Notes under the pieces: generated by a model
Told to the model about the DNA's origin: nothing
What the model saw: the letters and a program-made list of their open reading frames with translations, nothing else
The model's database searches: none
In this document: positions 7,304-17,127 of the stretch, one piece after another
Layout of the letters: each line of letters opens with the position of its first letter
Position numbering within the stretch: the stretch's first letter is position 1
Made by a program: the position numbers and the translations under genes
Assembly (NCBI RefSeq): GCF_900184255.1
Contig: NZ_LT854640.1
Coordinates: forward strand, 335,480 to 399,479
DNA length: 64,000 nucleotides
Origin: Haloimpatiens massiliensis
Lineage (GTDB): Bacteria > Bacillota > Clostridia > Clostridiales > Clostridiaceae
Reading direction: 5' to 3'

Positions 7304-10271
7304 AAATAATATATTCATAAATATCTTCTCTTACAGGAGTGTGTAATTTATATTTAATTTCCACAGCAGTTTTATTAGTATTTTTCATCATAATGGTTTT
7401 GGGGTTTCCTGTAGCATTAATCTTTCCTAGATAATAAAACTCTTTTGATATTTTATCATCTTTATTCTTTCTAACAAATAAACTCATTTCAACTCCATCT
7501 TTTTCAGCATTATATGCTTGTACAACATCATCGGAATTTTCGGTTCTTCCTGATTTTGATAGTGCAATTAATTGAGAAGAGGATTGAAATCTATCTTCGT
7601 AATTTATGGAATCTACAACATCCTCAGATTTTTTGTAATTTATAAAAACGGGATAGGTTTTTGTTTTTTGATTAAATTTGTAACCTCCAATATTAAGAGG
7701 TACTTCACCCTTTTCCCATTCTAATAATCTGCATACATCTTCATAGGTATATTTTTGATATAGCTGAAAACTTGTATTCATATAGCGCTTGCTATAAAAT
7801 TTTTTATATCTATTTATTCCGAAGTCTATTAATTCAACAACCATTTGTTTAAATGCTTCATTTTTAAGATTTTCTTTAAAGACTTTTGAGATTTGATAGT
7901 CTAAACCGAATTTTTCTAAAAAAATGCATTCTCTATAGGTTTTCTTACCAGAGCCGGTGGCAAACTGATTTGTAAGTACATTGACTATAGAGGTTTCTGT
8001 AGTATCCTTAAAGCTTATATCATATTCTTTTTTTAGAATATGCCTTAATTTGCACATTAAATTGAAATTATAATTCAATGCACATTTAATCATCTCTAGC
8101 TCATGAATTCGCTTTCCAGAAGCAAGTTTTTTTGAAATGAATTCTATGAATAATTCTTGTACAGTACTGAGCTCTGCATTGTATTCACTTTCATATTTTT
8201 TTAAAAACTTATGATAAGAACCTAAGTTTTTATTGTCAAAAATTCTTAAGGGATCAATAGATTCATATAAATCAAAGTCCTTTAGTTTAGGAATTCTACC
8301 TAATTTTTGTTTTAAACTATTATAACTCTCTTTAATAAGTTTCATATCATTAAAGTTAGCTTTATCAATAGATTCAAAAATACGATTTTTAGAAATTTCA
8401 TCAAAATTTACAGTAGAGCAGCCTGGAATGACTCTATTTCCTTCCATAACATATCTTCTAATAGTATCTTTATTGTAGGTTCTATCCCCTGAAAGAGCTA
8501 TTGGAATTAGAAAATTATTATTATAGTTTCCAACAAAGTCTATAATAACAACATATTCTTTACTATTATATTTCCTAAGGCCACGTCCTAATTGCTGTAC
8601 AAAAATTATGGCTGATTTAGTAGGTCGTAACATGACCACTTGATTAACTGCTGGTATATCAACACCTTCATTGAAAATATCCACTGTGAAAATATAATCT
8701 AAACAGTTAATAGTTTCATCTTGTTCCAAGCGTTCAATAGCCTTTTCACGTTCATTTTGCGAATTTTCTCCTGTTAATGCCAATGTTTTAAATCCTCGTT
8801 CATTGAACTTATAAGATAATTCCCTAGCTTCTTTTTTATCGCTACAAAATATTAATCCTTTTACTCTATCTCCACAATATCCATAAAAATTAATTTTATC
8901 AATAATATGATTAACCCTTTCGTCAGCCACTAAATATTTAAAATCTGTATTATCATCTAAGTCATTGCCATCTATAGATATATCTGTGATTCCAAAATAG
9001 TGAAAAGGGCAAAGTAAATCTTCCTCTAAAGCCTGTTGAAGACGAATTTCGTATGCAATATTATAATCAAACATTTTAAAAATATTAAATTCATCATTTC
9101 TTTCTGGAGTAGCTGTCATACCTAATAAAAATTTAGGCTCAAAGTAATTCACTATTTTTTGGTAGCTCGCAGCACCGGCTTTATGGACCTCGTCTATAAT
9201 AATATAGTCAAATTCATTTTGGGGAAAGTTTAGTAATACTTCATCTTTTGATAGAGTTTGTACTGTTGAAAATATAAATTCACTGTTTGAGTCTTTTGAA
9301 GTACCTGAAAGAATGCCCATGTTTTTAGTATCACCAAAAACATTTTTGTAGCTTTCCAAGGCTTGTTTTGCAATTTGTTCCCTATGTATAATAAATAATG
9401 CTCTTCTTGGATTAAAGTTTCTAACATCGAAGGCGGATAAATAAGTCTTACCTGTTCCTGTAGCTGAAATTAATAGAGCTCTTTTAGCGCCATTTTCTCT
9501 TACCTTATCTAAAGCTTGAATTGCGGATACCTGCATTTTATTTGGCTTTAGTGTATATTGTGAAACTCTTGGAACTTTACTTTTTCTAAAATATTCTCTT
9601 TGCTTTAGATATATTTTTTCATAGGTTTCAATCCAATCTAAAGTTAAATCATCAGCATCGATGGATTCAAATTCATTTAATACTCCTTCTGTCAAAGAGC
9701 CTTCCTCTAAAGAAGATACTTTGATATTCCATTCTTTATTTTTAGTTAGAGCAGTTTGAGTTAAATTAGAACTACCCACAATAAGTTTATAATGATCACT
9801 ATGTTTAAAAATATATCCTTTAGTATGAAAGCTGTCTTTTAAGTATAGTTTAATATGAAGATTAGAAAATCCTAGAAGTTTTTTTAATGCCTTTGGTTCA
9901 CTAAAGTTCAGATAATCTGTGGTTAAAATTTTACCTTTAACTCCTTTGCTCTCTAAGTATTTTAGTGTTTCTAAAAGAGGAGTTACACCACTACTTGTAA
10001 TAAATGCCACAGATATCATAAATTCATTACATTTCATCAATTCTGAAGTAATATGGCTTAAAACTTTGCTGCCTTTATTATAATCATTTACAATAAGCTT
10101 GGGCCTTAAAGCTAAGTTAGAATCTACCAAGCTATTTACTAATCCTGTTTCATTTGCTTTTAAAATATCTTTGGCAATTTTAATATTATTATCATAGCTT
10201 ACATCAATTGATTTAAAATCTATAATAGAATCTATAATTTCTTTATGATCTATTTTAGTTGAATTATTCAT
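7299..10271 (-). CDS. PLD-nuclease / DEAD-box helicase / DUF3427 protein
   Basis: About 990 residues, cytoplasmic. N-terminal phospholipase-D-like domain with H-x-K (HTKG, residues 149-152) and GSSN (166-169). SF2 helicase core: Walker A SATGTGKT (269-276), DEVH (360-363), MTATP (385-389) and the arginine-finger motif QQLGRGLRK. The C-terminal 250 residues resemble DUF3427 (LNIGGYKFNQKTKTYPVF...). Enzymes of this build are thought to act on nucleic acid and some sit in phage-defence loci; here it stands alone. Start at 10271 is chosen because AAGGAAG lies 7 bases upstream; an in-frame ATG at 10358 lacks an RBS. Its stop codon lies in a family-B repeat, and a second repeat lies just upstream. 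Confidence 0.9.
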   Translation of the reverse strand: MNNSTKIDHKEIIDSIIDFKSIDVSYDNNIKIAKDILKANETGLVNSLVDSNLALRPKLIVNDYNKGSKVLSHITSELMKCNEFMISVAFITSSGVTPLLETLKYLESKGVKGKILTTDYLNFSEPKALKKLLGFSNLHIKLYLKDSFHTKGYIFKHSDHYKLIVGSSNLTQTALTKNKEWNIKVSSLEEGSLTEGVLNEFESIDADDLTLDWIETYEKIYLKQREYFRKSKVPRVSQYTLKPNKMQVSAIQALDKVRENGAKRALLISATGTGKTYLSAFDVRNFNPRRALFIIHREQIAKQALESYKNVFGDTKNMGILSGTSKDSNSEFIFSTVQTLSKDEVLLNFPQNEFDYIIIDEVHKAGAASYQKIVNYFEPKFLLGMTATPERNDEFNIFKMFDYNIAYEIRLQQALEEDLLCPFHYFGITDISIDGNDLDDNTDFKYLVADERVNHIIDKINFYGYCGDRVKGLIFCSDKKEARELSYKFNERGFKTLALTGENSQNEREKAIERLEQDETINCLDYIFTVDIFNEGVDIPAVNQVVMLRPTKSAIIFVQQLGRGLRKYNSKEYVVIIDFVGNYNNNFLIPIALSGDRTYNKDTIRRYVMEGNRVIPGCSTVNFDEISKNRIFESIDKANFNDMKLIKESYNSLKQKLGRIPKLKDFDLYESIDPLRIFDNKNLGSYHKFLKKYESEYNAELSTVQELFIEFISKKLASGKRIHELEMIKCALNYNFNLMCKLRHILKKEYDISFKDTTETSIVNVLTNQFATGSGKKTYRECIFLEKFGLDYQISKVFKENLKNEAFKQMVVELIDFGINRYKKFYSKRYMNTSFQLYQKYTYEDVCRLLEWEKGEVPLNIGGYKFNQKTKTYPVFINYKKSEDVVDSINYEDRFQSSSQLIALSKSGRTENSDDVVQAYNAEKDGVEMSLFVRKNKDDKISKEFYYLGKINATGNPKTIMMKNTNKTAVEIKYKLHTPVREDIYEYIIS

Positions 10272-10388
10272 AGTAACACTTCCTTGATCTATAGATTTCA
10301 AAAATAAAATTAAACAATAATTACCTTGCCAACTATGTCCATATAAATTAAAATTCACCTGTTATTATAACATATACTATAGGATAAT

Positions 10389-10690
10389 TATGACACAAAA
10401 AGTATTAAATTACTTGAATTATGAAATTTCTCTGGAATGAGTAGCATAAGAAGCCAAGGAATTATTTAAATTTAATTTTATAAATTCTTCTTTTAGATAG
10501 ATAAAATTATCGTAAGCCTGGCAAGGACGCCAGGCTAGCGTACCTGAGGCAGGACGCTGAATGCGAGCGTTAGGTAATTTTATATGGCTAAAAGATTAGA
10601 ATTCCTTAAATTAAATTTATTGTTTCGAGCTCTTATGCAAGTCATTGAGGAAAAATTTTATAATTCCAACACAGTATCCTTTAATGGTAA
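10389..10690. repeat. Palindromic repeat family B, long form, copy 2
   Basis: About 300 bp. The outer arms match the short form, but the centre holds an extra self-complementary block, AAATTTAATTTTATAAATTC... / ...GAATTCCTTAAATTAAATTT. A GC-rich core (about 10516-10575) contains the hairpin GCCTGGCAAGGACGCCAGGC. It lies directly upstream of the helicase gene, in the promoter region. Confidence 0.85.
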
Positions 10691-10729
10691 AAAACAGTGT
10701 TAGAAATATATGATATAATATAATAATAA

Positions 10730-10897
10730 ATGGTAAAAACTAGTGAATTGTTTAAAGAAAAAGGTGTAATTAAATTTATTAGTGAAGAATATATGTAGTT
10801 GCAACATTTTATTGACAATGAAATGTCTACAACAAATTGGGATGAAATTGACATATGCTATTTAGAAAAAGTCTTAGTTACTAACTTAGCTAAGTAA
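10730..10897 (+). pseudogene. Short decayed gene remnant
   Basis: An ATG frame (MVKTSELFKEKGVIKFISEEYM) reaches a TAG at 10796 and continues in the same frame as LQHFIDNEMSTTNWDEIDI... to a TAA at 10895. The two halves look like one 55-codon gene with an in-frame amber codon, but I do not recognise it. There is no good RBS before the ATG, and the repeat just upstream may have removed its promoter. Confidence 0.35.
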
Positions 10898-10965
10898 GAA
10901 ACTAAGAGATTTGCTTCATAAAGGTATGGGAGGCAGAAAGATATGATTCAGTTAAGGAGGGGTTT

Positions 10966-12216
10966 ATGAAAAAGAGATTTAAGATAATATTATTTATAAT
11001 AATTATAATCATAATACTATTATTAATAATAAAGAATTTTATAACAGTAAGCATAAAAAATGAATTTATAACAAAAGAACAGTGGAAGGAAGATATAGAG
11101 TATATAAGTAAGAATTTACCTAAGAAACATATTAATTTATTTTTTAAAATTGATAGAGAAAAGTTTTATAATTCTATAGAAAAATTGGAAAATGACTTGG
11201 AAAATCTAGATTCTTCTGAAATACAAGTAAGGATTATGGAAATTATATCCAGCGTAGGAGATTCGCATAGTACTATACGTAATTTTCAATCTAATATCAT
11301 ATATCCTATAAAAACTTATTGGTTTAAGGAATGTCTCTATGTTATTGAAGCTGATTTCCAATATAAAGAAATACTGGGTTGTAAAATATTAAGCATTAAT
11401 AATGTTCCTATTGAAAATATTGTTAAGAATATAGATACATTAATACCTAATGAAAATAAATTCATGCTTAGGTTAAAAGAACCAGAATATCTGGTAGATC
11501 CTAAAGTTATGGAGTATTTTAAAGTTACAAAAGGCAATAATGAAATGAACTTTACACTTCAAGATTTAAATGGCGGAACGTTTAATACGAAAGTAATACC
11601 TAAGCGTACAAATGAAATAAAGTATTTGCCTTTAAGTGATTCTGTAAATATAAAACCTTTTTATAGTGAAAAGGAAGATGCATTTTGGTCTAAATATCTA
11701 GAAAATGAAAAAATACTTTATTGCCAGTTTAATTCCTGTAAAATTGGGACACCTAGCAAAAATGATATAAACTCAATAATAACTACAGTAAAAGAAAAAA
11801 AAGTAGAAAAGTTAATTGTAGATATGCGAAATAATTGTGGTGGAGTTTATACAGGAAAGAATAAATTTGTATCTAAAATAGCAAGTATTACAAATGAGAA
11901 ATCACCAACCAAATTATACGTTATTGTGGGCAGAAGAACTTTTTCATCAGGAATTTTATATGTTTTAGAATTCCAAAAGTTAACTAATGCTAAATTTTTT
12001 GGTGAGCCAACTGGAGGAAAACCAATTCATTATGGTGATATGAGAAATATGACTTTACCGAACTCTAAATTAAATATAACTTACTCAACAAAATTTTTAA
12101 AAACTTCAACCAATGAAGCTGACACTTTTACACCAGATTTTATTATAGAACCTAGTATAAAAGACTATTTAAAAGGAATAGATCCTGTAATTGAGACCAT
12201 AAAATCAAAACATTAG
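10966..12216 (+). CDS. Membrane-anchored S41-family peptidase
   Basis: 416 residues. A basic start and a very hydrophobic segment (about residues 6-26) act as an uncleaved anchor, leaving the enzyme on the outer face. The middle holds a PDZ-like/N-terminal S41 part (SSVGDSHSTIRNF), and the C-terminal half is a tail-specific-protease (TSPc) domain with VDMRNNCGG and the nucleophile region GRRTFSSGILY followed by FFGEPTGGKP. C-terminal processing proteases of this family degrade or trim secreted proteins. RBS AAGGAGGGG sits before the ATG. It seems monocistronic. Substrate is unknown. Confidence 0.88.
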   Translation: MKKRFKIILFIIIIIIILLLIIKNFITVSIKNEFITKEQWKEDIEYISKNLPKKHINLFFKIDREKFYNSIEKLENDLENLDSSEIQVRIMEIISSVGDSHSTIRNFQSNIIYPIKTYWFKECLYVIEADFQYKEILGCKILSINNVPIENIVKNIDTLIPNENKFMLRLKEPEYLVDPKVMEYFKVTKGNNEMNFTLQDLNGGTFNTKVIPKRTNEIKYLPLSDSVNIKPFYSEKEDAFWSKYLENEKILYCQFNSCKIGTPSKNDINSIITTVKEKKVEKLIVDMRNNCGGVYTGKNKFVSKIASITNEKSPTKLYVIVGRRTFSSGILYVLEFQKLTNAKFFGEPTGGKPIHYGDMRNMTLPNSKLNITYSTKFLKTSTNEADTFTPDFIIEPSIKDYLKGIDPVIETIKSKH

Positions 12217-12560
12217 TAACCATAAAAATTATCTATCCTAAAATATCCCTTTTTCAGCAGTTCTCAGAATCATGTCATAATGGAGAAATAGATATGTTTC
12301 TTAATCATTAAACAATTATATATTGTTAATATATATAATGTAAGGTAAGCATTATATATAGCTTATTGAAATTAAATAGAGGATACAGAGTATGATTTTA
12401 AAATATTTAAAGAAAAATATGATTTTACCTACAAAAGAATTTCTTATAGATAAATATGCGTAAAAAACATACCAGTTACAAGTAAAAACTAACCACTTAC
12501 TGTTGTTATATTTACAAGGAAAAAAATAGGTAATATAATAAAAATGTGGGGAGTGAAAAT
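12217..12560. other. Intergenic region upstream of the LytTR gene
   Basis: No firm gene. A 23-codon frame at 12391-12462 (MILKYLKKNMILPTKEFLIDKYA) follows GAGGATACAGAGT and may be a gene scrap. The stretch 12470-12515 has spaced TTAC-type motifs (CAGTTACAAGTAAA and CACTTACTG) that could be a LytTR autoregulatory site, but the match is weak. Confidence 0.3.
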
Positions 12561-13016
12561 ATGAAAATACGAATTGAAGTGGATAACAAAATCAAAGAAG
12601 ATGAAGTTATTATTAGATGTAGTGAACTAAGTCAAGATGTTAAAAATATTCAAATTATACTTGATGATATGTTGTCACAGAAGAAGCATATAACTTTTTA
12701 CAGAGGTGGTACTGAGTATTATATTTCCTTAGAAAAAATTTTATTTTTTGAAACTGAAAAAAATGGGATTTGTGCACATACCATTGACAATATATATAAT
12801 GTGAAATATAAGCTTTATGAACTTGAAGAATTTTTACCAGGATATTTTATGAGAGTTTCAAAATCAACAATTTTAAATACAAATCATATTTACTCCATAA
12901 CACGCAGCATATCATCATCAAGTAAGGTTGAATTTCAAAATACTCATAAACAGGTATATGTTTCAAGATATTATTATAAACCATTAAAAATTAAATTATT
13001 AGAAAAGGGGAAATGA
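12561..13016 (+). CDS. LytTR-family DNA-binding regulator
   Basis: 151 residues. The N-terminal 40 residues are a short alpha/beta piece and the rest is a LytTR domain (ISLEKILFFETEKN..., then FLPGYFMRVSKSTILNTNHIYSI). There is no receiver domain, so it is not a classical response regulator. ATG 12561 follows GTGGGGAGTG. The next gene starts one base after its stop, encoding a LiaF-like membrane protein. This pairing is widespread in Firmicutes and is thought to let the membrane protein control the regulator; here that is inference from context. Confidence 0.88.
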   Translation: MKIRIEVDNKIKEDEVIIRCSELSQDVKNIQIILDDMLSQKKHITFYRGGTEYYISLEKILFFETEKNGICAHTIDNIYNVKYKLYELEEFLPGYFMRVSKSTILNTNHIYSITRSISSSSKVEFQNTHKQVYVSRYYYKPLKIKLLEKGK

Positions 13017-13017
13017 T

Positions 13018-13716
13018 ATGAAAAAAGATGGGATTTTTTGGGGATTGATATTTATATTAGGAGGAGTTCTCTTGATTATAAATAAGCTTGGATACTTTCC
13101 TGATGTAAATGTGTTTAGTTTATTGTTAACAATTTTTTTAGTAGTAGTTATTGTGAAAAGTTTATTTACTCTTAATTTTTCAGGTATTTTATTCCCTATT
13201 GCATTTATTTGTATAATATATGATAAACAATTAGGGATAACAAAGATTACACCTTGGACTGTATTACTTGCAGCAGCACTTGGTAGTATTGGTCTTTCTA
13301 TGATTTTTCATAAACGTACTAAAACGGTTAATTTTAAATGTCATTGTGAAGGCGATAAGTTTGAGAAAATCGATATAGAAGATGGAAGTTATGTTAGATT
13401 TAATAATTCATTTAGTGGTACTATAAAATATATAAATACAGATAAGTTTGAACAAGCGGATTTAAAGTGTTCTTTTGGAGCTATGAAGGTGTATTTTGAT
13501 AATGCGGTCATGAGTAATAATAATGCTGTAGTTAGGATTAATGCTTCTTTTTCAGGAATAGAACTATATATACCTAAAAGTTGGAAGATTGAGAATAAAA
13601 CTGATGTATTTTTAGCTTCCATTGAAGAAAAGAATAAAAACGATGAAATAACAACAAATACTTTAACATTAGTTGGTAACATTAATTTTTCAGGAGTAGA
13701 AATACTTTACATTTAA
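13018..13716 (+). CDS. LiaF-like membrane protein
   Basis: 232 residues. Four hydrophobic segments occupy roughly residues 8-100 (IFWGLIFILGGVLLIINKLG and following), then a soluble C-terminal domain of beta-rich sequence (KIDIEDGSYVRFNNSFSG..., ending LVGNINFSGVEILYI), the DUF2154/LiaF C-terminal fold. LiaF proteins inhibit envelope-stress signalling in Bacillus. Translationally coupled with the LytTR gene just upstream, so it probably regulates or senses for that protein. RBS AAAAGGGGAAATGAT spans the junction. Confidence 0.85.
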   Translation: MKKDGIFWGLIFILGGVLLIINKLGYFPDVNVFSLLLTIFLVVVIVKSLFTLNFSGILFPIAFICIIYDKQLGITKITPWTVLLAAALGSIGLSMIFHKRTKTVNFKCHCEGDKFEKIDIEDGSYVRFNNSFSGTIKYINTDKFEQADLKCSFGAMKVYFDNAVMSNNNAVVRINASFSGIELYIPKSWKIENKTDVFLASIEEKNKNDEITTNTLTLVGNINFSGVEILYI

Positions 13717-13822
13717 TTAAAATTGTAAAGATGGAAAAATCACATATTTAGTATATCAACCAAGCATTTTCTGTATGAAAATAATTGCTAAAAAATTATA
13801 TATTAGAGGGGAGTGTATATGT

Positions 13823-14308
13823 ATGAAAGCAGCTTTTTTAATCATAGATATGCAGAATGGATGTCGTGAATTTTGTAAGTGTCAAAGGGAATTTGATGAG
13901 GCAGTGGAGTATATAAATGAGGTAGCTAAGTTGTTTAGAGAAAAAGAATTACCTGTTGTAAGAGTAATGGATATTGAAGTAGGGGATGGACCTGGTTCTA
14001 AAGGATTTGAATTTGTGGATTCTATTATTGCTAATGAAAATGATATTATAATTCATAAAGAGTATAATAATGCATTTTTTAAGACAGAACTTCATAATAA
14101 ATTACAAGAACTTGAAGTTGACTTTGTGGTTATAAGTGGATTTGCAGCTGAATATTGCGTACTTTTCTCATATAATGGAGCAATAGAAATGGGATATGGA
14201 ACATCACTGCTTCAAAATGGTATAGCAGGTGTTGAGTATGATGAAGTGAAAAAAATGCAGATAATAAGGCCAGTAGTTAGTATTGAGGTATTGGAATACT
14301 TTTTATAG
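13823..14308 (+). CDS. Isochorismatase-family cysteine hydrolase
   Basis: About 161 residues. The catalytic triad is visible: Asp in FLIIDMQNG near the N-terminus, Lys in IIHKEYNNAFFKT, and the nucleophile Cys in GFAAEYCVLFS. Members hydrolyse nicotinamide, N-carbamoyl amines or isochorismate-like substrates; the exact one cannot be told. ATG 13823 is used because AGAGGGGAG lies 9 bases upstream, while an in-frame ATG at 13775 has no RBS. It converges on the YbaK-type gene. Confidence 0.88.
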   Translation: MKAAFLIIDMQNGCREFCKCQREFDEAVEYINEVAKLFREKELPVVRVMDIEVGDGPGSKGFEFVDSIIANENDIIIHKEYNNAFFKTELHNKLQELEVDFVVISGFAAEYCVLFSYNGAIEMGYGTSLLQNGIAGVEYDEVKKMQIIRPVVSIEVLEYFL

Positions 14309-14356
14309 CTTATGTTGCAACGTATTTTATTCCTAATTAACATTAAATAAATATTT

Positions 14357-14833
14357 TTATTGGTTAATCCATCCTTTACATACATTAACCCATTTTATTG
14401 GATTTGAATACTTTTCTAGTTCCATTATGCTTAATTCCACAGCACTGTTTCCGCTTCCTGCAGCTGGGTATACTGTAGAAAATCGTTTTATTGAAATATC
14501 AAGATAAACTTGAACTTTTTCATTTATGGCAAATGGACACACTCCACCTGGTGCATGACCGACTATTGTTTCTACTTCTTTAGCAGGAATCATTTTGGCT
14601 TTTTCATGGAATTCTTCTCTGTATTTTCTATTATCTATTTTAGCATCGCCCGCAACGACAATCAATATTCCTTTACTACCGACTAAAAATGAAAGAGTCT
14701 TTGCAATCCTTTCCGGCTCGCATCCAAGAGCTTCTGCCGCAAGTTCCACTGTTGCACTTGACTGTTCCAATTCCATTACTTTGTTTTCAATACCAAAGCT
14801 TTTAAAATATTCTTTTACTTTAGTAACTGACAC
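14357..14833 (-). CDS. YbaK/EbsC-family aminoacyl-tRNA deacylase
   Basis: About 158 residues. The fold is recognisable from SSATVELAAEALGCEPERIAKTLSFLV, VVAGDAKIDNRKYREEF and GHAPGGVCPFAI, all standard in YbaK-like proteins that clear mischarged tRNA (Cys-tRNA(Pro) and relatives) in trans. The GTG at 14833 is preferred as start because GGGAGG lies eight bases upstream and family members begin at this point; an ATG nine codons earlier has no RBS. It stands alone. Confidence 0.88.
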   Translation of the reverse strand: MSVTKVKEYFKSFGIENKVMELEQSSATVELAAEALGCEPERIAKTLSFLVGSKGILIVVAGDAKIDNRKYREEFHEKAKMIPAKEVETIVGHAPGGVCPFAINEKVQVYLDISIKRFSTVYPAAGSGNSAVELSIMELEKYSNPIKWVNVCKGWINQ

Positions 14834-14860
14834 TTTTTTAACCTCCCATGTTTTATTCAT

Positions 14861-15247
14861 TCTTATATGCTCTCAGTATACAATAAGTTTATATATAAGT
14901 AAAACAATGTTTTCTAATTCATAAATTGCTGAAAATATCTCATCATTACCTAAGGCACATATATGGTATTTAGTATAAATCTTATTACTTGCCTTTTATG
15001 ATTAATATACATAAATTCTATTTTATTATAGTCCAGTAATTTAAAATTAAAAGTCCTTATAAGATTATATATTAAGCCCCTAAATTAGTTTGGATAATTG
15101 TGTATGCATTTAATGTAATGTAGAAAGTAGTTAGGGGGAAGTTATGAAGAGTAAGATTTAGACAAAAAAATTAAAAGTGGAAATATCAATATTTAGCAAA
15201 ACAGGAACAGTTCTATTGGCAAGTTGTTGTTATAATAAAATTATCCT
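14861..15247. other. Intergenic region with a possible MITE footprint
   Basis: No gene is seen. At 14948-14960 the sequence ACCTAAGGCACAT matches the last bases of family A, a single TA, and the first bases of family A joined together. This could be a scar or an abutted-ends remnant of the MITE, or chance. Nothing else is recognisable before the AraC gene. Confidence 0.3.
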
Positions 15248-15274
15248 ATGGATAAGGGAAAGGTGGAGGTGACA

Positions 15275-16162
15275 TTGAATTATAGGAAGGATATAGAGAA
15301 ATGTATTAAATTTATTGAGGAGCATATTAAAGAAAATATTACTATTGAAGAAGTTGCTAATGAATCTGGATATTCTCCCTATCATTTTTGTAGGGTTTTT
15401 AGTTTATGTAAAGGCATGTCTGTTATGGAATATATTCGAAGGCGCAGATTGTCTTTAGCAACCGCAGAGTTATTCAAAGGTAGAAAAATTATTGATATTG
15501 CTTTGGAGTATGGGTTTGAAACACATAGTGGCTTTACTAGGGCATTTCGTAAAGTGTTTGGTTATAGTCCCACACAGTATATGATACGAATGAATGGATA
15601 TTTGGATAAAAAAACAACATTTGAAATTGGGGGTGATATTATGAAGCCTGTTATTGTAAAAAGACCTGCATTTAAGGTTGCTGGTTATGGAATTAATATC
15701 AATATTACTGGAGTCACATATACAAAGGATATTGCATCTTTCTGGAGCAATTATAATGGTGAAAATTTAGAAAGTAAAATGTATAAAATTTTAAATCCAC
15801 CTAAACATGCTGAAGTGGGATTGTGTGTTCCATTATCTGAAGATGGAAATGCAATATATCTTTTAGGTGTAATTGTTGATGACTTTTCAAAGGTAGAAGA
15901 AGATATGCTAACGGTAGAAGTTCCAGAAGCTGAGTATGCCGTTTTTACAACCACTCCTGTTGATACTACAAATGATAAAGAACAAAAGGGGTTTGCAAAG
16001 ATTATTAAAGGAACGTGGAAATATATTTTTGAAGATTGGTTTAAAAACAGTGGATATATTTATGACGAAAATAAACTTGATTTTGAATTTTACGATGAAC
16101 GTTGTCATTATAGAAAGGACACTGTTATGGATATTTATGTTCCTGTTAGAAAAGTGAAATAG
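15275..16162 (+). CDS. AraC-family regulator with effector-binding domain
   Basis: About 295 residues. The N-terminal 100 residues hold two helix-turn-helix units (ITIEEVANESGYSPYHFCRVF and IIDIALEYGFETHSGFTRAFRKVFGYSP). The remainder is a GyrI-like/AraC effector-binding domain (VVKRPAFKVAGYGI at its start), which binds small hydrophobic ligands. The TTG at 15275 is the likely start because GGAGGT lies just upstream; the ATG at 15248 has no RBS. It is followed 67 bp later by a methyltransferase gene in the same direction. Confidence 0.88.
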   Translation: MNYRKDIEKCIKFIEEHIKENITIEEVANESGYSPYHFCRVFSLCKGMSVMEYIRRRRLSLATAELFKGRKIIDIALEYGFETHSGFTRAFRKVFGYSPTQYMIRMNGYLDKKTTFEIGGDIMKPVIVKRPAFKVAGYGININITGVTYTKDIASFWSNYNGENLESKMYKILNPPKHAEVGLCVPLSEDGNAIYLLGVIVDDFSKVEEDMLTVEVPEAEYAVFTTTPVDTTNDKEQKGFAKIIKGTWKYIFEDWFKNSGYIYDENKLDFEFYDERCHYRKDTVMDIYVPVRKVK

Positions 16163-16229
16163 AATTGAATACTTTTTTTATACTTAAAATAAGTATTTAG
16201 AATAAATCAAAGAAGAAAGGTGATAAAAG

Positions 16230-16988
16230 GTGTTAAGTTATTATGGGAGTTTGTGTTCAGAAGTATATGATATGGATAAGCCCATAGGTCATTCTTTTGG
16301 AGATGTAGAATTTTACATGAATAGATTAGAGTCATGCAAGGGAACTATTCTTGAACCCGCAACAGGAACTGGTCGTATATTAATTCCTCTTTTAGAAAAA
16401 GGATTAAATATTGATGGATTTGATAGTTCAAAAGATATGTTAAAGATATGTGAAAATAATTGTAAAAAAAGAGGCTTGAGCCCTAAACTTTTTGAGGCAA
16501 AGATGGAGTTTTTTTCACAAGATACAGAATATGATGCCATTATAGTGCCAACGGGAACGTTTCTTCTACTATATAAAAGAAAAGATTCAATAAAGGCATT
16601 AGAAAACTTTTATAGACATTTATCTAATGGTGGTAGATTAATTCTTGATATATTTTTACAAACGGATATTTCTATAGGTACAGTTTCCACAAAAACCTTG
16701 GAATGTTCTAATGGAGATATAATTACATTAGAAAATAAAATTGTAGAGGTTGACCATATAAATCAATATACTGTTTCTCATGGACGATATGAGAAATGGC
16801 GTGAAGGAGTACTTCTACAAACAGAATTAGAGTATTTTCCATTACGTTGGTATGGAGTAGAGGAGTTTAAATCAATACTTGAAAGTATAGGATTTAAAAA
16901 TATTGTGATTTCTTCAGGTTATAAATTTGACCAGTATCCATCAAATTCTGAAGAAGTAATTACTTTTGAAGCTGTTGCTCTTAAATAG
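16230..16988 (+). CDS. Class I SAM-dependent methyltransferase
   Basis: 252 residues. Motif I is LEPATGTGRILIPLL with the following acidic residue in NIDGFDSSKDML, typical of the Methyltransf_25/11 group. SAM binding is therefore clear but the acceptor is not. GTG start after GAAAGGTGATAAAAG. It probably forms a unit with the AraC regulator upstream, which may respond to the compound that is methylated; that is inference. Confidence 0.85.
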   Translation: MLSYYGSLCSEVYDMDKPIGHSFGDVEFYMNRLESCKGTILEPATGTGRILIPLLEKGLNIDGFDSSKDMLKICENNCKKRGLSPKLFEAKMEFFSQDTEYDAIIVPTGTFLLLYKRKDSIKALENFYRHLSNGGRLILDIFLQTDISIGTVSTKTLECSNGDIITLENKIVEVDHINQYTVSHGRYEKWREGVLLQTELEYFPLRWYGVEEFKSILESIGFKNIVISSGYKFDQYPSNSEEVITFEAVALK

Positions 16989-17127
16989 AAATATAATTAC
17001 TAATTAGATATTTAATATAGTAATCAATCGAAAAAAATTTTTCTCCACTATGGGCTTTTTTGTAAGAGCCCCTAGGATGATAATGTAAGCTGAAAATTAT
17101 TTTATGGAACTTATTAAACTGATATAA

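Noticed and set aside
10516..10575. A tRNA-like or riboswitch structure in the GC-rich core of the long repeat
   Set aside because: The hairpin GCCTGGC/GCCAGGC has no cloverleaf or known aptamer features that I can see; treated as part of the repeat.
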